This document shows, piece after piece, positions 5,437 to 7,279 of a stretch of DNA of 7,279 bases (its first letter is position 1; the number at the start of each line of letters is the position of its first letter). The translations under genes were made by a program, and so were the position numbers. The DNA is from Syntrophaceae bacterium (lineage in GTDB: Bacteria > Desulfobacterota > Syntrophia > Syntrophales > Fen-1087). The stretch is from assembly GCA_003161855.1 (NCBI GenBank), contig PMNM01000031.1, positions 4,483 through 11,761 on the forward strand. Direction: 5' to 3'. Below the pieces are notes generated by a model. That model was not told the DNA's origin. It was given only the letters and a program-made list of their open reading frames with translations, and searched no databases.

Positions 5437-6888
5437 TTATGAACATTCTTCCTGATGCCCGGGCGGCAGATGCATGACCGATGGGGCACCCTCCTGCCTT
5501 CCGGCATGATACCGTCTTGCACTGTCTACGAGGCCTTCTGCCCATTGCGGTGTTCCTAAGGCATGAAGATGGGTGAAAGTGGCCAACACATTTTTTCGGC
5601 AGAGTCCGTCTCTTTTGCCGTCCATGCCGATCCCCCGTTTAACCCGGAAGGCCAGATGTCCCTCACCCTCCCTCCATGAAAGGATCCGGGAGTAATGAAA
5701 CTCGTGGCCCTTAAGTCCTGTACCGACGGGGAAAAAGGGATTTTCCCGCTCAACGTTCAGAAGCGTGTAACCGTGTCCCTGGGGGCGCTTTTCCATCCCG
5801 AAAGCGATGGGTAAAAAGCCGACCATGGGGTAATGCTTATCGCCGACAGTCAGGGATTCCCCCAAATACATGGCCCCCCCGCATTCGGCATAGATCGGCA
5901 GGCCATGTTCTGCCGCATCCCGGAGGGACCGGCGAAAAGCCCCATTGTCGGCAAGAAGCCCGGCCTGCGTCTCCGGGAAGCCGCCCCCGATGTAAAGAGC
6001 GTCGACAGGGGGCAGTTTTTTTTCGGTCATGGCACTGATTTCAAGGACCCTGGCACCGCTGTCAACGAGAGCTTCGATGTTTTCAGGGTAATAGAACTGA
6101 AAGGCCCCGTCCCGAATCACGCCGATGGTCACCTGCTCGCGTCCGGTCTTATCCCCAGGTTGGAGGACAGAAAACGCATGATCCTCCCAGACGGGGGCAC
6201 TTTCGGCGATCCCTGTCAGACTTCCCAGATCCAGGTAATCCCCGGCGATGTCTGCCGCCTTGCCCAGAGCCTGCCGGATCCGGTCGTGTTCCTGCGGCGG
6301 AATCAAACCCAAGTGCCTCTCGGAGAAGAGGATATCCGCCATCCTCGGTACGGCTCCAAGTACAGGGATCCCGCAGTGATCCTCTATGGATCTTCGTACG
6401 ATGGCTTCATGGCGGCTTCCGCCGATCCGGTTGAGGATCACCCCCCGGATATCCACCGACCGATCAAAGCCCCGGCACCCGAGAACCATGGCGGCTGTCG
6501 TCCGGGTCACCTTGTCACAGTCGATCACCAGGATCACCGGGGAATGAAGGAGTTTGGCCAACTCAGCCGTGCTGTGCTCACCTTCCGGATTCATTCCATC
6601 GTAAAGTCCCCGGTTTCCCTCAATCAGCGAGAGGGAGTCCCCGGGGGCGTGACGTGAAAAGGAACGGATGACCTGCTCCCGTCCCATCATGAATGTGTCC
6701 AGGTTGTAGCAAGGGTGAGACGCCGCCAGGGCAAGCCAGGCGGCATCGATATAGTCCGGTCCCTTCTTGAAGGGAACCACAGCGGCTCCCCGTCTTTTCA
6801 AAGCTGCGGCCAGAGCAACGGAAAGCGTGGTTTTACCGGCACTGCCTCTTAGCGCGGCAAAGACCAGCCGGGGACAGTGTCGGCTCAT
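5437..6888 (-). CDS. dsrN: DsrN, siroheme amidase (CobB/CbiA-type a,c-diamide synthase family)
   Basis: DsrN is a glutamine-dependent, ATP-driven amidotransferase related to cobyrinic acid a,c-diamide synthase (CobB/CbiA). In dsr loci it is held to convert siroheme to siroheme amide for DsrAB. The 483 residues show the two expected domains. The N-terminal dethiobiotin-synthetase-like ATPase has a P-loop, GSAGKTT, at residues 15-21, followed by PFKKGPDYIDAAW (39-51) and NLDTFM. The C-terminal triad glutaminase-like domain has GGGFPE (301-306), the nucleophile Cys336 in YAECGGAMYLG, GHEFHYS (394-400) and a C-terminal THLHAL (439-444) that supplies a likely catalytic His. The start ATG has AAGGTGA 6 nt upstream. 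It sits between dsrD and dsrC with gaps of 28 and 39 nt. A cobalamin-pathway role is possible from the fold alone, but the location makes DsrN far more likely. Confidence 0.9.
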   Translation of the reverse strand: MSRHCPRLVFAALRGSAGKTTLSVALAAALKRRGAAVVPFKKGPDYIDAAWLALAASHPCYNLDTFMMGREQVIRSFSRHAPGDSLSLIEGNRGLYDGMNPEGEHSTAELAKLLHSPVILVIDCDKVTRTTAAMVLGCRGFDRSVDIRGVILNRIGGSRHEAIVRRSIEDHCGIPVLGAVPRMADILFSERHLGLIPPQEHDRIRQALGKAADIAGDYLDLGSLTGIAESAPVWEDHAFSVLQPGDKTGREQVTIGVIRDGAFQFYYPENIEALVDSGARVLEISAMTEKKLPPVDALYIGGGFPETQAGLLADNGAFRRSLRDAAEHGLPIYAECGGAMYLGESLTVGDKHYPMVGFLPIAFGMEKRPQGHGYTLLNVERENPFFPVGTGLKGHEFHYSRILSWREGEGHLAFRVKRGIGMDGKRDGLCRKNVLATFTHLHALGTPQWAEGLVDSARRYHAGRQEGAPSVMHLPPGHQEECS

Positions 6889-6916
6889 ACTGGATCACCT
6901 TCGCAAGTCACCGCCG

Positions 6917-7141
6917 CTATTCTTTCGGATAACATTCCGCCAGCACAAGATAGGTCGTACTTCCGCTTGACCAGTACTTCAGGGCGTCCTCATCGAGGAG
7001 TTCCTTGACGACATTCTGGATGGCATGACGGTCTTCATCGGGAAACCATTTGGTGACGTCCCGGATATAGAACATCTTCTTGTCACCCTTCGATTTCTGG
7101 CAGAACGCTTCAAGGACCCTCGCTTTCAGATCCCCGCTCAT
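6917..7141 (-). CDS. dsrD: DsrD, small winged-helix activator of DsrAB sulfite reductase
   Basis: This 74-residue protein belongs to the DsrD family. DsrD is a small winged-helix protein found with reductive-type dsrAB and reported to act as an activator of DsrAB rather than as a DNA-binding regulator. The best signature is YWSSGSTT at residues 56-63, preceded by a hydrophobic/acidic helix (VVKELLDEDAL). The FYIRDVTKWFPDE segment near residues 24-36 also fits the family. I chose the ATG at 7141 over the in-frame ATG at 7153. The later one is preceded by GGAGGT with a 4-nt spacer, whereas the earlier has no Shine-Dalgarno and would overlap the dsrB stop. The gene follows dsrB by 2 nt and precedes dsrN by 28 nt, so it is in the same transcript. 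Its presence argues for sulfite reduction rather than sulfur oxidation. Confidence 0.93.
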   Translation of the reverse strand: MSGDLKARVLEAFCQKSKGDKKMFYIRDVTKWFPDEDRHAIQNVVKELLDEDALKYWSSGSTTYLVLAECYPKE

Positions 7142-7143
7142 AG

Positions 7144-7279
7144 TTACCTCCATTTGAACTGTGTCGATGATCGGAACGTTTCCGTCGCCATGTCGAAATC
7201 ATCGATGTGCTTGTCCGTGAAGGGGATCCCCGTCAGGCTGAAGAATCGCTCCCAGCCGATGCGCTCGATCCACTCGCCA
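7144..7279 (-). CDS. dsrB: Dissimilatory sulfite reductase beta subunit DsrB, C-terminal 44 residues (5' end outside window)
   Basis: DsrB is the beta subunit of the cytoplasmic alpha2beta2 siroheme sulfite reductase, which reduces sulfite in the last step of sulfate respiration. Only the C-terminus is present. The reading frame gives GEWIERIGWERFF, then TGIPFT, then HIDDF, and ends STQFKWR before a TAA stop. The IERIGW, IDDF and STQFK-type ending is characteristic of bacterial DsrB C-termini, as I recall from the family. The Fe-S and siroheme-binding regions lie upstream, outside the window. The stop codon is only 2 nt before the start of dsrD, and the dsrD ribosome binding site lies inside the last dsrB codons, so the two are probably translationally coupled. 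This frame is not listed as a long ORF because it is cut by the window edge; I read it by translating the minus strand directly. Confidence 0.93.
   Translation of the reverse strand, partial: GEWIERIGWERFFSLTGIPFTDKHIDDFDMATETFRSSTQFKWR
7146..7151 (-). promoter_or_regulatory. Ribosome binding site of dsrD (GGAGGT), decides the start
   Basis: On the minus strand GGAGGT lies 4 nt upstream of the ATG at 7141 and overlaps the TAA stop of dsrB. It selects this ATG over the in-frame ATG at 7153, which is part of the same short stretch and has no purine-rich site before it. The overlap with the dsrB stop suggests coupled translation. Confidence 0.8.

Noticed and set aside
5437..6888. Cobyrinic acid a,c-diamide synthase of cobalamin synthesis
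   Set aside because: The fold is the same, but the position between dsrD and dsrC makes siroheme amidation (DsrN) the better call. No other cobalamin gene is in view.

Overview
All identifiable genes lie on the minus strand and read right to left. Together they form the middle of a dissimilatory sulfite reductase (dsr) locus. In transcription order they are: the 3' end of dsrB (7279-7144), dsrD (7141-6917), dsrN (6888-5437), dsrC (5397-5077), a short DsrM-like/DsrK-like pair (4971-4312 and 4300-2921), a full-length dsrM/dsrK pair (2786-1797 and 1794-172), and the 5' end of dsrJ (185-1, running off the window). Junctions inside each functional block are tight (2 to 28 nt, or a 14-nt overlap). 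Larger untranslated gaps occur only after dsrC (105 nt) and before dsrM (134 nt), and both hold hairpin-like sequences. There is no non-coding stretch over 300 nt, and I see no RNA gene, mobile element or CRISPR.

The source is probably a bacterial sulfate or sulfite reducer of the Desulfobacterota/Syntrophobacterales kind. The support is the order dsrB-dsrD-dsrN-dsrC followed by dsrMKJ, the presence of dsrD (typical of reductive-type Dsr), the absence of sulfur-oxidation genes such as dsrEFH in view, and a GC-rich base composition by eye. The species cannot be told from this window.

The genes form one pathway. DsrAB reduces sulfite using siroheme or, after DsrN acts, its amidated form. DsrD is a small activator of DsrAB. 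DsrC carries the sulfur as a trisulfide between its two C-terminal cysteines. A DsrMK-type membrane complex then reduces that trisulfide with electrons from menaquinol and/or periplasmic cytochrome c (DsrJ).

The notable feature is that this window encodes two non-identical cytochrome b/CCG-protein modules in tandem behind dsrC. The distal pair is a normal DsrMK leading into dsrJ. Its DsrM has four histidines spaced exactly like the four heme ligands of NarI (10 and 18 residues apart). The proximal pair is compact (219 and 459 residues). Its cytochrome b keeps only the two histidines matching the NarI proximal heme and lacks both ligands of the distal heme. Its CCG protein ends its cluster motif with CX2C, where the canonical DsrK here has CXC. 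By size the proximal pair resembles the HmcE/HmcF or TmcC/TmcB components of other sulfate-reducer complexes. I infer that DsrC may face two differently wired membrane partners in this organism.
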